Positions 36,515 through 49,661 are shown, numbered from the stretch's first letter. The stretch is 64,000 nt of DNA from Warburgia ugandensis (GCA_035236585.1 CP141131.1:18265103-18329102); one strand, 5' to 3'. The notes: generated by a model not told the origin, from the letters alone. Numbers and translations: made by a program.

Positions 36515-39500
36515 CTTATCAATCACAGCCCAATTATAATTTGCATCACATATAATATAGAAATATTACCTATAGTCAACATAACTTGAGTTTCCCAACA
36601 AAACTCTATATTAACTTGCTTCTTATCTTCTTGAAATCTTTAAGTAGTTTTCTTAGAGCCTTAATCTTCTTTTTAATTCTTTTTTGAGCTGACCTGTTGG
36701 TAAAAATGGTAGGGTGAGTATGCAGCATACTCAGTAGATAATCCAATACTAAAATATCAAAATCATGTCATACACATATAATTATTTTGAAGAAAGGTTT
36801 TCTCAATGATGAAATCACTTGGCCACAAGCCTTCACATGAAATGCATTTATAAGCACACATATGCATCTGTACGTGTGTATGTATGTCATCCACAAAATC
36901 CACATCGTACTTGAGAAATTAAGTAACATATGATTACTTTAAAACTCATAGCAATCAATTAAACTACATATCTGTCATTTCAACCCACTATATGTGTTAT
37001 ATTTCAAATGACTAGCTTAACATGTAAAAAATAATAATAGTAAAATAGTTACCACAAAATGTCCTCTGTTAACGCCTGTCAGGGATGAATCGGTATTTCA
37101 CACTAGATGCTCAAATCATATAATACATTAGTAAATCTGACCAGAATAAATATGTCAGTTTAAAAGAATAAGTATGTACTAAAATCTTAATAATAAAACC
37201 ATTAGCTAAGTACGTGCACCAAAAGACAGTATCGATAAAACACAAAGGTGGTCAATACGGTAAATGCTAGAATTCTAATTATTAGCAATCCTACAATCAA
37301 TAAATTTGTAATATGACAAAACTATAATCTGCGTCATGCCTTTTCAAAATTATAACCAATCAACTTATAAATGCAAATAGTTCTTTATGCATCAAATGTA
37401 ACTGAAATCATGACTATGAAAATTGGTCTCATGTAAATGGAGTTCCTCTTTGGGCAAAGCCCTCAAGGTTTTAGTTCCTACGAGTACCTCACCATTATTC
37501 TATTACCGGCCTTAGGCTTCTCCCTCAGAACTGGTAAATATATAAATCCATGCCCACATCGTCATGGAAAACTAATTGCTCTATTTGTGGTGGCATACAA
37601 TCCTACCACCCTAGATGAGGTCTAATACTTGATACATGACCCACATAAATATCACACAAAAATGAGACACTTATGCTCGTAAGAGTACCATCACCCACAG
37701 GCGACTACCGTGGCCTCTATGTCAACTTGTGGATAGCTCATGGTCATTCCTTACTGGACCTCATGGGGGCTACCCGGCTACCACTCAGAGCACTTTCCCA
37801 TGAGAAGATACTCCTACTACTTGCCATCTCCATCACAGAGCTGGTATCAAATCATCTCAGAGGTCAGTGGCCAACTACACCTCCTAGCATAGGGTCTCAG
37901 GACTTATAGAGGACAATAGGCCTCCAGAACTTACTGTACAATGTAGGCTTTCCTCCAAGCTTGAGAGCAATTTGAGAGTTAGGACACTCCTAGAGTGCTG
38001 GCCCAAAACATTGATGAAATCCATATCCACCAGGACTTATAGCTGCTCATAGAGCACACGCCTAGTGCATCAATATATCCATATCCATTAGGATTTACAG
38101 CCAATCATAGAGTGCCTACCTAAACCGTAGTTGAAATCATAACATTAGGACTTACAATCGCTCACCGAGCGCTTACCTAATGGAAATAATCAAAAGATTC
38201 ACATCATACATCTTAAAGCATATAAGATAGTATGCATACTTTATGCAAAACCACGTATCTCAAATATTCATTTCAGAGCGTGGCTAAATAGCCAATTCAA
38301 CTCATATTCATATATCCAAAAATCTTATTGTATGACATACTATGTGCAAAACCATGTATTTTTAAGAAATCCTTTCAAAGTAGGAAAATCATGAATATGC
38401 AAACAACGATATTCTCATGTCTCTCAAGTAAAGCAACTTTTGCATACATCAAGTTATGTAATTCATGGGTCTTTCAAAATTAGGTTGTAACATGAATTTA
38501 AAGTCATATATCAATCTACATATTTCATTTATAAAATGCTAGATAAGGAGCAAATGATAGATCATGAATCTATATGAAAATCATATATGCAAAAGTAACA
38601 TATGTATCAATTCATTGATATGATAATTCAAACCATTCTAAACTAGAAATAGTTCTCAAACCATTTTTTTCGTTTTGAAGTTCATTTGAAACTTAGTAGT
38701 ATCAGATTACCTACTTCTTAAGACGGTTTATCCTTTCTCCATAGCTTTTACAATCCTCTCTCTATGGTAAATCAACTTGTATGTCAATCTATGTTGCGCA
38801 TAAAGTTAATGTTTATAACATCAGTTCTAACTTTCATATCATTTTAAATCCATAGCTTAGATTTTTACTCGTGGTCTAACAGTTTAGACCATCTCAAAGT
38901 CACAAAACTATTAGACTTAGGATCTCTTATTGATCCGTGGTTAATCATTTTATCACCCAAAGGTCATATTTGCTTATTTCAATGTTTTACCGTTACCGTT
39001 CCTAAGTCATACATGGAGATATGATCGAATCATTATCTGATCAGCCATTCATTCTCTAAATCATTGATCCAATCGATAGAAGCAGTCAGACTATATTTCT
39101 AGTTGATAATCAATAATTATAAATGTCAGATTGGTCATGACTTACTACATCTTTGCATTGGATGAGACTGCACATCATCTAATCACTATAAGAATTAAAC
39201 ATGCATAATTTTTACTAATCAGGATCATCAATTTATATTAGCATGAGATTTCAAGGATCCAATGGTTGATCAGAGTTCTAACCCATTGATTGGGGTTGTA
39301 ATCAACCTTGGATAGTCATAATTTTTCAAAATTATAAACCTTTGATCATAGTTTTAAGAATCCAATGCAATCCAAGGCCTAGATCATACTTATCAGATCT
39401 TTACATGGAATATCAAAACTAATGTGAGTTGATCAAGGCTTTTGTCAATTCTTGTCCTTATATTGTGGATGAGATCGATGGTTAGATCTATGTGAACATC

Positions 39501-41365
39501 TAAATTTAGTGTTTTCCATCAGATTACAGTTAGGATCAACCTTTTGTAAATTATCCAACGACCAAGATTGGCTAAAAATGGTTGGATCTACCTTCCATAG
39601 ATGATCTGACAGCTAAGATATATTGTAATTGTTAGATTTAGCCAATTTAAGGGTGTACAACGGTCACATAGGCCACTCTCAATCTCGGATTGATGATCGG
39701 GGCGTTAATGAAGTGGCTATAGCTCTGATTAGTCATTGATCATCACAATAGGTGGGAAATCAGTTTAGGGTTGTCGTTTAACCATAGATTAGGGTTCGGA
39801 TCTATCTTTTACATATGATCCAATGGTCACAACTCGTTAAGAACGTCAGATCTACCTTCTACAGATGATCCGACAGCTAAGGTTGGTTGGATTTGTCCAT
39901 ATGGTTGTGGATTTGACGATCAGAACTCAAACAGGGATTCCCGGAGTTTGATCGATCTCCAAAAACCTGTGTGATAAAAAACATCGTTCTTTGTTTCTCT
40001 CAAAACCCTAGTCTACACGAAATTCCTCAAAATAGTAAACAATCAAGACAACATGAGAGTTTTATGCGAGGATCCTACCTTTGTAGTGACTACCATCTCC
40101 AAACGTTGACATGTTTCATTCAAAATTTCTAGTGATTGTTCCTCCTTCAATCTCACATCATTCCTCCTTCGATTACGGTGAAACCAAAGGGCTTTGGTTC
40201 TTCCTTGTGCGCTAAAGAGGATGATCTGCTCGGATTGATGATTTGGACCATCATCTTCTCTGCTAACATCCTACAATATCCGGCCATCCGTAATCCCATT
40301 TTTCTCATCGCCAGCATGATCTAGTTTTTCTGGTGAGCAAGGCTCCTCCTTTCCTCCTCTTCTCACTCATCTGCATTGGGTTCCCTATTGTGTTTGTCGG
40401 GTTTGGGTCTGTTTCTTGTTTTGCTTAAGTGGGGGATGCCAATATCAAATGTGACCCCCTCCTTTTAAGTATTTTAATTGAAATCATTTTCCCCATTTTC
40501 CTTTTATATATTAAACATCGAATCATTGTGCTTTTTCTTCATCATTCCACTTAGCATAAGTTTATTCAAAGTGTATGATTGTTACACACCCAACACCTCA
40601 TTACCATCGGACCCATATTTTTGCAAGTGGGGCCCACTAGTGAAATTATCAAATTACCCTTTGTAAGAAAAATCATGATTTATTTGCACAAACTCCAATT
40701 TTAGCAAACTTAGTGTTGTTAGAATCGTCTTTTCAAGTACAATCCAAATATGAATGTCTCTTCACTTGATTTAATGTCTATAAAACTTTCACTTAAAAAG
40801 CTTTAGAAATTAAAATTTTAAATATTCTCTTTTCATCCCAATTAAACATAACTCAAAATTTACTTAAATTGAGATTTAAAAATTAGGGATATTACATCTA
40901 GTGATAGTTGATTGCACTTTGCATTCTAAAGAAAGAGTTTTAGAGTAGAGAATTGAATGATTGCTTAGCTAGCATAGGTAACAAAACTCAACAACTCCTG
41001 GAGAACAAAATATAATCTCAACTATGCAATTTTATTATTATCTCATTTACACCTATATATCCTCTCACCCTCCCATAACTTAAATTTGGGAGAAACAATC
41101 CTCACTAAAATGTTATGCTAAAATAGATCATGCAACAGGCTCTCTTATAACCACTGCATCCAAGTAACTATGTTATTTATATTGACTTAAATCATAGCCT
41201 AATATTAAATCAATGCCTAGCTAAGGCCTAAATGGTCTAAGCCTACTGGTTAATGCTTAAGTAACAACAACATAAGGAGATCTGAGACTCATGTTGGTCT
41301 ACCATAGGCATCAACATACTAGACAAGGACTAAGGTAGTTCAAGCCAAGACTCTAGGGAGTGTGG

Positions 41366-41951
41366 TGTCACGGACTTGCATTGCAAGGCCCATGACCAAG
41401 GTCTATAGGCTCTAAGGAAGGCCTCTTTATTTTGTTGATGTGGCCTGAGGGACTTAGGCTAGTAGTGTTCCTCAATCTGTGGAACAAGGGACTTAGGCTA
41501 GTGTTCCTCGATCTATGGAACAAGGCCTGATTCCTGAAGGCTTGGTTTTTAAAGAAATCGTTGTAAATATTTTAGATCTTCTATAGTAGTTTAGAATACT
41601 CTAGGAGAATGGTAGAATAGTCTAGAAGGAGTAGGAGGGTTCCAAAATATGACCTGAATTGTTGATGTATTGACAAATGTAATAATCCTGGCCATCTATT
41701 TAAGAGGTGGATGGAGGAGAGCAACTATAAATAGGGTATAACTCCTCATTTGTAATCAGCTTAGTTAAGCTCAATTCATTGGAGGGTAATTGAGGAAGTT
41801 CCCTTCTGAGTTCTCTCTTTGCTTTTGTGGGTGAGTGAATGTAGCCCTAGCAAGTGAGAGTGGAGAGTTGAAGGCTGACTTGTGCTTTGCAAAGGAGTTG
41901 CGCACAAGTGTTGCATGTGTTTAGCATAGGTGAAATTGCAACCTCATGACA
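41366..41951 (+). mobile_element. Family L solo LTR (586 bp), block B
   Basis: The LTR begins TGTCACGGAC and ends CCTCATGACA, with a TATA-like 'ctataaataggg' near 41724. Relative to block A (532 bp) it has an extra internal repeat at about 41450-41530, where 'gggacttaggcta' and 'ttcctc' to 'gtggaacaag' occur twice. Confidence 0.75.
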
Positions 41952-42132
41952 ATGGGCACAAATTGACATGTGCTTAACCTTATGAGTTAGGAATATACTA
42001 AAGCTTAGAACTTAGAAGGAAAGTGCACAAAATGAATAATGTGTAATCATCTATAAAGCAAGGTTACTGTTAGAGAGAGAGATAGTGGGGGAAAAGGATA
42101 AGAAAATATCAAAAGAAAGAATTTCAAAGTCT

Positions 42133-42198
<66 letters not shown>

Positions 42199-43214
42199 GT
42201 TCGCTAGACTTGATTGTCTAGAAGATAATTCTTTTTTTTTTTTTGAATTGGTAACTCACAATCCCAATATGTTTTGATATATACACGCCTTCCACATGTA
42301 TCCTCAAGACTTATCCCACTCAATGTACATCCTTGCTGAACATATCCTTCGAATGTCCCCAATGTACACTCTTGCCAAATGTATCCTTGAGGCATCTCTT
42401 AAACTTGCAAACACTCTACATCTCTGAAGGGATGCGATGCATTAACCCATATTTATTTAGGAGAGAGGCGCCTTAGCATAAGCACTTTGTTATATAGGTT
42501 ATGTGCTGTTGTCTTGAATTTGATGTCCTAATGAGAGGGGAGAACTCTTATTTATAGCTTAGGGAAGCCATGTAGGAGGCCATCAATGTCCTTGTGACTA
42601 CCGCGCACTGGTCACTCTAGAAGGATTGTACTGCCGTGTCTTTTGAGACCAGGCTCTTGGAACTGTCTTAACATTAGTAAGGGTAATTCTGTATTTTCCC
42701 ATCCAGTAAAGTTATGCAACTCCTTTGACAGGTGCGAGTCAAGGAGAAGGAGAGGAGTAGGTCATGATTTCCAAAGGAAGGTGGTACCAGTTGCTCTTGT
42801 TTGTCCGGTGCCAGTTCATTGCAACAGGCAGATCGACTGACGCCAGTCCAGGAGAAGAGATGGACCGGTGCCACTCTAGGGAGAGGAGAGCTTAAGGAAG
42901 AAGCGGATCGGTCGTACTATATCCATAAGACAGAGGGCACTGCTGAACTTGGAAGATTAAGTGAACCATGGCCCAGCCTTGAGCTTCTGCTAAGGCTTTT
43001 GGCAAACCCTTTTCTCCCATAGCCCACAGGATCTATATAGGCAGATGTTGTAGCGTTAAAGATTTCGGCATTCTGCGGATGATGACCAACACTGCTAGAT
43101 TGATTGGACCAGAGATTCATTGGAATGTCTCTGGGATAGGCTTGAACCATCAACTATAACAACAAAAGAACCAGATTCCGTAAGTCACACAATAGGCCAC
43201 TGATGCCCGTCGCA
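41952..43214. other. Intergenic DNA, no gene recognised, block B
   Basis: This is the counterpart of 10253-11510. It contains the expanded AG run at 42134-42195 and a poly-T near 42231. Confidence 0.45.
42134..42195. repeat. (AG)n microsatellite, about 62 bp, expanded in block B only
   Basis: Block A has only a few GA repeats at the matching position (about 10497), so the expansion followed the duplication or A contracted. Confidence 0.95.
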
Positions 43215-43285
43215 TGGGCAGCCGCAGTGAATGAAGCTCCTGCGTATGGTGACCTCAAGGTCACACGACACAACTCTACCATTGG
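43215..43285 (-). mobile_element. Au-type SINE with internal deletion, block B
   Basis: The two ends of the SINE at 11525-11701 are recognisable ('gggcagccgc' on the left, 'acaactctaccattg' on the right), but about 100 bp of the middle and the right-hand target duplication are gone. Confidence 0.7.
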
Positions 43286-44780
43286 GCTATTATTAGCTTT
43301 GGTGAATTTTTTAGCACTCACTTGAGGTTTGTAGTCAGATATGGAAGAAAAGTAGATTTTTGAAGCCACAAGGGGCTTGGAGATGAGCTACTACGGCTCA
43401 TGTTTGGGAAATGTATAGCTTATGTACAAACAAGAACGAGAAAGTGTCAGATTTGTTTCAGACGAACAGAACACAAACAGATGGAGTATCAATCTAAGAA
43501 ATGCTCCTCAATTTCAGGATGAGGAAGATGAACTGAATTCTCTTCTAAATCTACTCTGTTCCTGCTCACCTTGCTTCTTAAAATATGACAGAAGTGTGTG
43601 ACAAGACGACTCAGATTTAATTTAGAAGGATAAAGCGAGCTATGGTTGTCTTCCTAACCGTTAAGAGGAGAAGTCTGAAGCTAACAGAACGTAGAATTAC
43701 CAATCACCTCTAAGAATACCTGTATTTAGGTGGCTGGTCATCGATGTCGAAGCCATTGATAAAAGAAAACTTGAAAAGAAAGAGATGGGTTGTTTTGCAA
43801 GGTCCAGTAGGGATCAGCGTCCAACATTCGTGCTGCCTGTATATTTGTAACCTGATTCTGGAACAATGCCTTGCAGCTTTTCGAGATATCCCTGGTGGTT
43901 CCTCAAGACTAACTATTTTATGTACCGATGGAGGTGGCTTGCATTCTCAGAGGATATTGAACAGAAGGCGAAATCAATTCCTGCAATCCTTGAAAATTTT
44001 GGAAGACAGTTTCCTGGTGGGTAAAGGGGAGCCTTAGAGCAATGGTAAAGTTGTCGTTGTGTGACCTTAAGGTCATGGGTTCAAGGCGTGAAAACGGCCT
44101 CTTGCAAAAATGCAAAGTAAGACTATGTACTATAGATCTTTGTAGTCTGTCCCTTCCTTGGACATCACATATGCGGCAGGAGCTTCGTGCACAAGGCTGC
44201 CCTATAAAGTTTCCTGGTGGGCCTTCATCCACTGTTTAGTTAGCTATTCAACTGCTTTGATCAAAAGACTTGGGATACTTTCACAGGCATCCATGAGCTT
44301 CCCCTACTCACGTATGGGCCAAAGTTAATTTTGATGGCTCATGCAATAAAGGCCTTGGCAAGGCAGGCTTGGATGGAGTTGGGAGAAATGAAAAAGGCCA
44401 AATGCTAACGGAATATGCAGGACCTGCTGGGGTTAATGATACCAAAAGCAAGGGGAGGTACTTGCGGCTAGAGAGGTAATCAAAGCCATTCATCGAAACA
44501 GATGTACATAACTCGGTAATCATAGCGGAAAATTCAATGTTCTCGGGTTTCAAAACACAGAGTGCTCCTTGGGCAATTGCTATGGTCGCCAATGAAGTTA
44601 CTTTCCTATTGACATGAAAGCAGCATCGTTTGGTCACGTTTATGATAGCCAACAAAAGGACTGACCATCTTGAGAAAGGGGCCAAGATCTTAGAATTGCA
44701 ATTTTCAGTCTGGATGGAATTAGTTGGCTTTAGCTTTAAGATCAATCTTTTGCATTCTCCCATTGAATGGCTATGTAATA
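43284..44780 (+). pseudogene. RT/RNase H-like (non-LTR type) remnant, block B
   Basis: The segments match those at 11716-16120 without the LTR: 'TKRKENLKRKRW'-like zf-RVT part near 43740-43860, and an RVT_3-like RNase H part from 44315 with 'WAKVNFDGSCNKGLGKAG' and 'NEKGQML'. An in-frame TAG interrupts the RNase H part at about 44477, where block A has GAA. The SINE at 44022-44207 splits it. It lies downstream of the receptor gene on the opposite strand. Confidence 0.55.
44022..44207 (+). mobile_element. Au-type SINE, full length, block B
   Basis: A 186 bp element with perfect 14 bp flanks AGTTTCCTGGTGGG (44008-44021 and 44208-44221). It has the tRNA-like 'gagccttagagcaatggtaa', 'ggtcatgggttcaaggc', 'cctcttgcaaaaatgcaaag' and a 3' 'ggctgcccta'. 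It is the same insertion as 15344-15527. Confidence 0.92.
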
Positions 44781-44826
44781 CGGGATCTCCTTTATCCTCA
44801 TCATCAGTAAATTCATTGAATAAAAA

Positions 44827-44889
44827 GGGCAGCCCCAGTGCCCAAAGCCCTTGCATTGGGGTCTGAGGAAGGGGCAGACCACAAGGGTA
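44827..44889 (-). mobile_element. Au-type SINE, 3' fragment, block B
   Basis: Only the 3' third is present, in reverse ('gggcagccccagtg' to 'gaccacaagggt'). It is the counterpart of 16147-16220. Confidence 0.65.
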
Positions 44890-45438
44890 ATTGATGTCTT
44901 TTAGGGATATCAAAGTTATTTTTGTCTCCTGTGATCCAGACTCAAGTTCCTAGATGCCTGATCTTTGATGTACTTCTATCTCGCTCTGGTTTCATGGGGA
45001 TGAAGGCAAAATCATCAAATCTATCATTGACCTTTCTGGAATTTATTGCAAGAGAGAATTTCAATGTATCATTTAACAAACTCCCGAACATGGCGGTCAA
45101 ATCATGAAGGATGAAATGTTTTGCCTTCAGAAGGGTCTATATGTTCATTTCCAAGATCTCCCATCAGCAAATTCATCAAGGCAAAGGTGGCTAGTGACTG
45201 CCTCTGTCGTATTTTACAGCTGACTCTTACAAATCCAGTTCCTACTCTTCTTGGGGAATCTACCAGGAGCGATGGAAACGAGGAAAACCAAATCAAGATA
45301 TAATTTCTCGTCATATATCTAATAAACTGCTAGGGTACCATACAAAACGAAGCCAACTTACCTAAAGACGGGCAACAACAAAAGGAGCTACATTATCCCA
45401 TCACTTTTCTTCTTTCCCTGTTTCATCTTTCTAAAACC

Positions 45439-45444
45439 TTTATT
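45439..45444 (-). terminator. Poly(A) signal of the block B receptor gene
   Basis: The minus strand reads AATAAA about 50 nt after the TGA stop. The identical hexamer is at 16823-16828 downstream of the block A remnant. Confidence 0.55.
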
Positions 45445-45493
45445 TTTCTACAAATAAGTCTTACTCATACTGAGAATAATACTGCCTTTCAGA

Positions 45494-48400
45494 TCACCTC
45501 GCCATTACACCAGTTGGAACTATCCCATCTTCCGAGAAGTCAAAGCATAACTCCTCAGCCTTACAGAGCATATAGACAACATCTACCATACTTGCCCTCT
45601 TCGAAGGATCTCTTAGCAAACAAGCTCTTGCAACAGCTAAGACATTCATCACAGTATCCATGGAGTAACTCTGCTCAGCAAGAGCTCCATCAACCAGTGT
45701 ACCCAAATTCTCATCTCGTTCCCCTTTTACCGCCTGAAAGATCTTTTCTGCTACCATCCACAGTAACTTCCCTTCATCATCAATGGCTTCTTTCCCGGTT
45801 ACTAGCTCTAATAACACAACTCCAAAGGCAAAGACGTCCATTTTAGTAGTAACAAGCCCATCCATTACGTACTCTGGTGCAAGGTAGCCTTGAGTACCAA
45901 CTATGTGCATAGTTATAGCATTGCATCCTGATTTTGCTAGCCCGAAATTGGCAATTTTAGCTCTCATATTTTCATCCAATAGAATGTTACTGCTTTTGAT
46001 GTCCTTATGCACCACCCTTGGCCGGGTGTGCTCATGGATGTACTGAAGGCCGTTTGCTACGTCCACTGCAATCTGTAGTCGGGTCTTCCAGTCTAATTTC
46101 TGGCCCTTTCTGTCCAAGTGAAGCCATGAATAAAGAGATCCATTCTCGACAAATTCATAGACTAGATAGCAGTTCCCTTCTTCTGGGTCTATACAAAAGC
46201 CCTCCAATTTCACCAGATTGCTGTGATTTACCTTTAATAGCACAGAAACACCAAACATTAAAACATGCTAAAAGATACAGAAATCACTAATTGAGCAGAA
46301 ACTGGAACCAAGTTGAGATAAGATTAGTGAGACTTATAAATTTATTTTCAGACACAAACCTCAAATTTTAGAGATCCACCAGTTTCAACAAGATATGACT
46401 TCCTTTTTCACCATTGGCACAATAGTTCAATATGCTTATGCTGGTACACTGCCAAGTGCTGAAGAAATTAAAGATAGGAAATAACATCCACACTTGGCTG
46501 TAATAAGACAGTCCCTTCTTCAATTTGCTAATGAGCTGTTCCTGGCAGACCACGCCTATAATATGCAGCCTTACCTTGTATTTTTGTAAGAGACTATTTC
46601 TATGCCTTGAACCCGTGACCTCAAGGTCACACGACGACAACTTTTATTGTAGCCCCAAGGCTCCCCTTCTTCAATTTGCTAATTTATAATTGTAAAATGC
46701 AAAAAGCACTTAAATAATTACAAATTACATCCATAGTCCACTGTATCAGAGGTAAACTTTTGACCTTTTTGAAATTTCATGGTTAACAGCTAAAGGCTAT
46801 GAGAAATGTCCAATATGAGAAATGTCCAAGTAAAAAAACACCCTCCACCAACTAGAAAGATGTTTAATGCAAGCAATAGAGTCATTTCCTGAGGAAGCAT
46901 ACAGAGTCTCGGCATATTTTTCCTTTACAAAATGAAGATGCGTGGAAGTATGCCATGACCACTTTCTTTTGTGATCTAGATCTTTCATTTCTTGATCCCA
47001 CGGTCGACCGTATACCATCACGATCTTTCTTTTGAAACCTAAACCATTGATTTTGGAGCTTTTTTATGGTGTTTGTTGCGTCAGCAACAACGTTATTATC
47101 TAGTTTACAAAATATCAGATGGTACTGCAACTTATAACAGCTTAAAATATTTTATACCTACCAATTATCCCTACTTAATAAAAAATTGGGTCCAATTACT
47201 AACATCATTACCCTGCTATTTCTTTGAACACGATGACCCATTACTGATGTTGATCTCCACTATGTATTCATTGTCCTTTTCAAATGATTCGTAATAGGCA
47301 TGGGTCCTAGTCCTGTTACCATCAGTTTTCCTCATCATGCACCCGATTAGGTCATCACTATACCAAGCGGGCCGTAAAGAAAGAAGAACAGAATAGAACA
47401 CATAATCTTAAGCCATTAATAAACTTGACCACCTACAATTACCCAATGATCATTGCATGGTAGATAAGAACTAGGCCGGCTTAACCTGATTTCAGCTGGA
47501 CAGTTATAGTCGTCAAATTTGAGAAGGTCTTCCTAATTACTGACTTTTGGTTCATAAAAGTCTCCGAACCCATGATACCTAGAGCCTCTAACACGAAAGC
47601 TTACGGAGATGACCCATTCAACGGTGAAAGGTCATGCAAGTGGCCTCCCCGAGCCCCCGAACTTCCCCAAAACTTAATTTTCATTGGGAAAATAGGTGTG
47701 GACACCATCAGTGCCTTCGTGCAGATACGAAGGAAAGTGCAATTTAATAGCCACGAACAGCCCATCGCCCATGGCCCATGGCCCATGGCCCATGGTCGAA
47801 TGAGCTGTTCCTGGTGGAAAGCCATCCTGAAAAGACAACACAGAGGACACCTTTATGACAAAAATATCGGTTTCCGCTTTTACACTTGTCCTTTGTTGTG
47901 AGTTCTCACACAATAATGCACTATTTTTCGGGGGAGCAGCTGAAATGCAAGTGGGGAATTCTAAATGGAATCCAAGATCTTTGTCAACCTGGTGGGTTTC
48001 ACCAAGGTGAATTCAAAATTGTATTCCAAGAAAGGTTGAGTTACAATGGAAATCAATTCAAGCTTCTAAAATGTATGAGACATTCCATCCAACATAGAAT
48101 TCAATTCCAAGGAATTTGAACAAGTGAAAATACTAGTTCCTTAAATAAAATTTCATTATTTCGGGATGCTAAAACACCAACAAAGGAGAGTCATATGGTA
48201 TCTACCCGCGTAGTTAAGAGGTATATGTGGTGCCTTGGTAGCTGGTGATCTTCTGGGCCACAATCTGTGGAAAGCCCATACCCAAGTTCACTTTGACTGG
48301 ATCATTTTAGCTCTCCGATTGTTTAAGGTTTCCCTATTTTGAACGATCTGAGCCAGGATGCACTTTCACTGTAGAATATAATACCGAAAGGGTAATCCAA

Positions 48401-49661
48401 CGGAGAGTGTTTTAGGTGAATGACCTATTTCAGATGCAGGTCAGATGATCTTCGGTTCGGATCATCGAATAAAGGACCACACTACGACATATGCGTTCCA
48501 CTTCCATGTCTATCAGAGATTACTATAGAAAATAATGGCAGGGAAGAACATGGCAGAAACAAGAAAAGGAAAGTACCCAATTACCTTCTGCAAGATCTTG
48601 AGTTCCTCGTACGCATTCCATTTCATTCTCTTGATGGCAAACACTTCATCTCTAAGAGACCCCTTGTAAACAGATCCTTGAATAACGCATCCAGGATCAA
48701 AATTCTTCGTTGCTTCTCTCAACTCCTGCATTCCGTATATCTTATACTTATCCAAGCAATCAGAAACATCCGCCATGAAACTCTCATCCTGAGGCAACGA
48801 AGTGAATTTCTTTGTCTCCTCTTTGGTTTCCCCACCTTTCCTCCTTTTCAACAAAACCCACCAATACCATGTAATCAGAATCACCGACAGCAAGAGCAGA
48901 ATGCCCAAAACCCCCAAACCAACCGAAAGCCCTACAATAAGCCCCTTCCTCTCTTTCGACGGGGGAGATGGTAGCGGAACGATGGGCTGACTTATGTTAG
49001 GAATTCTAGAAACAGGAACCAAAACCGTAGAGAAAGAAGTGGAACTTGCAGCCCCATTTGCAGAGGTTAAGAGTTCCGTAGTGGAACCAAATTTGGCAGC
49101 GATTGAAGCAAGATTATCAGAAGGCTGAGAGACATAAGTGATAAGAAAGTTGATCCCACTTTGCAATTGGGTTCTGTTGGGGCACTGACAAAAGATGGGA
49201 AAAACGACGTTTACGCCTATGGTGAGATTAGTGGGGACTAAAGAAGGGTTTACAAGTTCAACGGCTTGATATGTGGTGAGATTCTGGAATTTGTATGTGG
49301 AAACATCGTAGAAAGTATCACCGCCTCTGATTTGGTAGGTTATGTTGGCGTATGAGTGATTGGCTGTGCATGAACAGGTGATGGGGATGAAGAGGTCTTG
49401 GCCAGGGATGAGAGGATTGGAGGGTGATGAGATGTTGCTAGGTGCCGATATCGCCAATCGACTGACGCCAAAAAGGTCCCCGATGGAAGCTAGATCAAGG
49501 AAATTTGGGGATGAGGCTCGAAAGTGGACGTAGGATTGGCAGGGATAGATGGATTGGTTTCTGGTGCAGTTGTAACCTCCTATTGATCGTTGAGCTTGGG
49601 ATTGATGGAGGAGGAACAGCAGAACAAAGGGGAGATGGGAGCAGAGATGGCATATTCTCAT
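45494..49661 (-). CDS. LysM receptor-like pseudokinase, LYR type (NFP/LYR3/LYK4/LYK5 group)
   Basis: Two exons, 49661-48585 and 46231-45494, are joined by a 2353 bp GT-AG intron in phase 0 (AAG|GTAATT ... AAAG|GTAAAT) and encode 604 residues. Residues 1-24 are a signal peptide. The ectodomain has six cysteines (32, 41, CSC 96-98, CQC 158-160) and three LysM segments at about 43-92, 108-155 and 173-217. A membrane helix spans about 241-265, then a kinase-like domain. Lysine 344 (FAIK) and an HKD catalytic loop (434-436) are kept, but the glycine loop is shortened to 'VIQGSVYKG' and DFG is NFG (454-456), so catalysis is doubtful. LYR-type LysM receptors commonly have such dead kinases and act with an active LYK partner in sensing chitin or lipo-chitin at the plasma membrane. 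The exact ligand and clade are not decided by sequence alone. The first ATG gives a proper signal peptide. A SINE lies in the intron. Confidence 0.9.
46533..46663 (-). mobile_element. Au-type SINE (3' end missing) in the receptor intron, 20 bp target duplication
   Basis: The reverse complement starts 'gagccttggggctac' and includes 'ggtcacgggttcaaggc' and 'caaggtaaggctgc', then loses the last third. Perfect 20 bp flanks are at 46513-46532 and 46664-46683. Block A has lost this part of the intron, so it cannot be dated against the duplication. Confidence 0.85.
47762..47793. repeat. Short tandem of GCCCATG in the receptor intron
   Basis: Three to four overlapping units around CCATGG occur in a row ('cccatggcccatggcccatg'), 7 bp period. 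It is absent from block A because of the deletion. Confidence 0.85.

Larger units (their letters stand above)
34036..40896 (-). mobile_element. Family G solo LTR (about 4.64 kb net) nested in the copia LTR, block B
   Basis: The element begins TGTGACAACCC and ends GGGATATTACA on the plus strand. It is flanked by a perfect 5 bp duplication TCTAG (34031-34035 and 40897-40901). The block A copy of the same insertion has TCCAG on both sides. The nested P element is at 34295-36514. There is no coding content. Confidence 0.78.
33761..41137 (-). mobile_element. Copia 5' LTR (about 511 bp net), split by a nested LTR, block B
   Basis: The ends are TGTTG (33761) and CAACA (41137). Subtracting the G element (34036-40896) and one copy of its target duplication leaves about 511 bp, equal to block A. 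The primer site lies one base to the left. No 3' LTR is seen. Confidence 0.7.

Noticed and set aside
44308..44913. A 201-codon minus frame
   Set aside because: It is antisense to the RNase H-like remnant, whose plus-strand reading has recognisable motifs.
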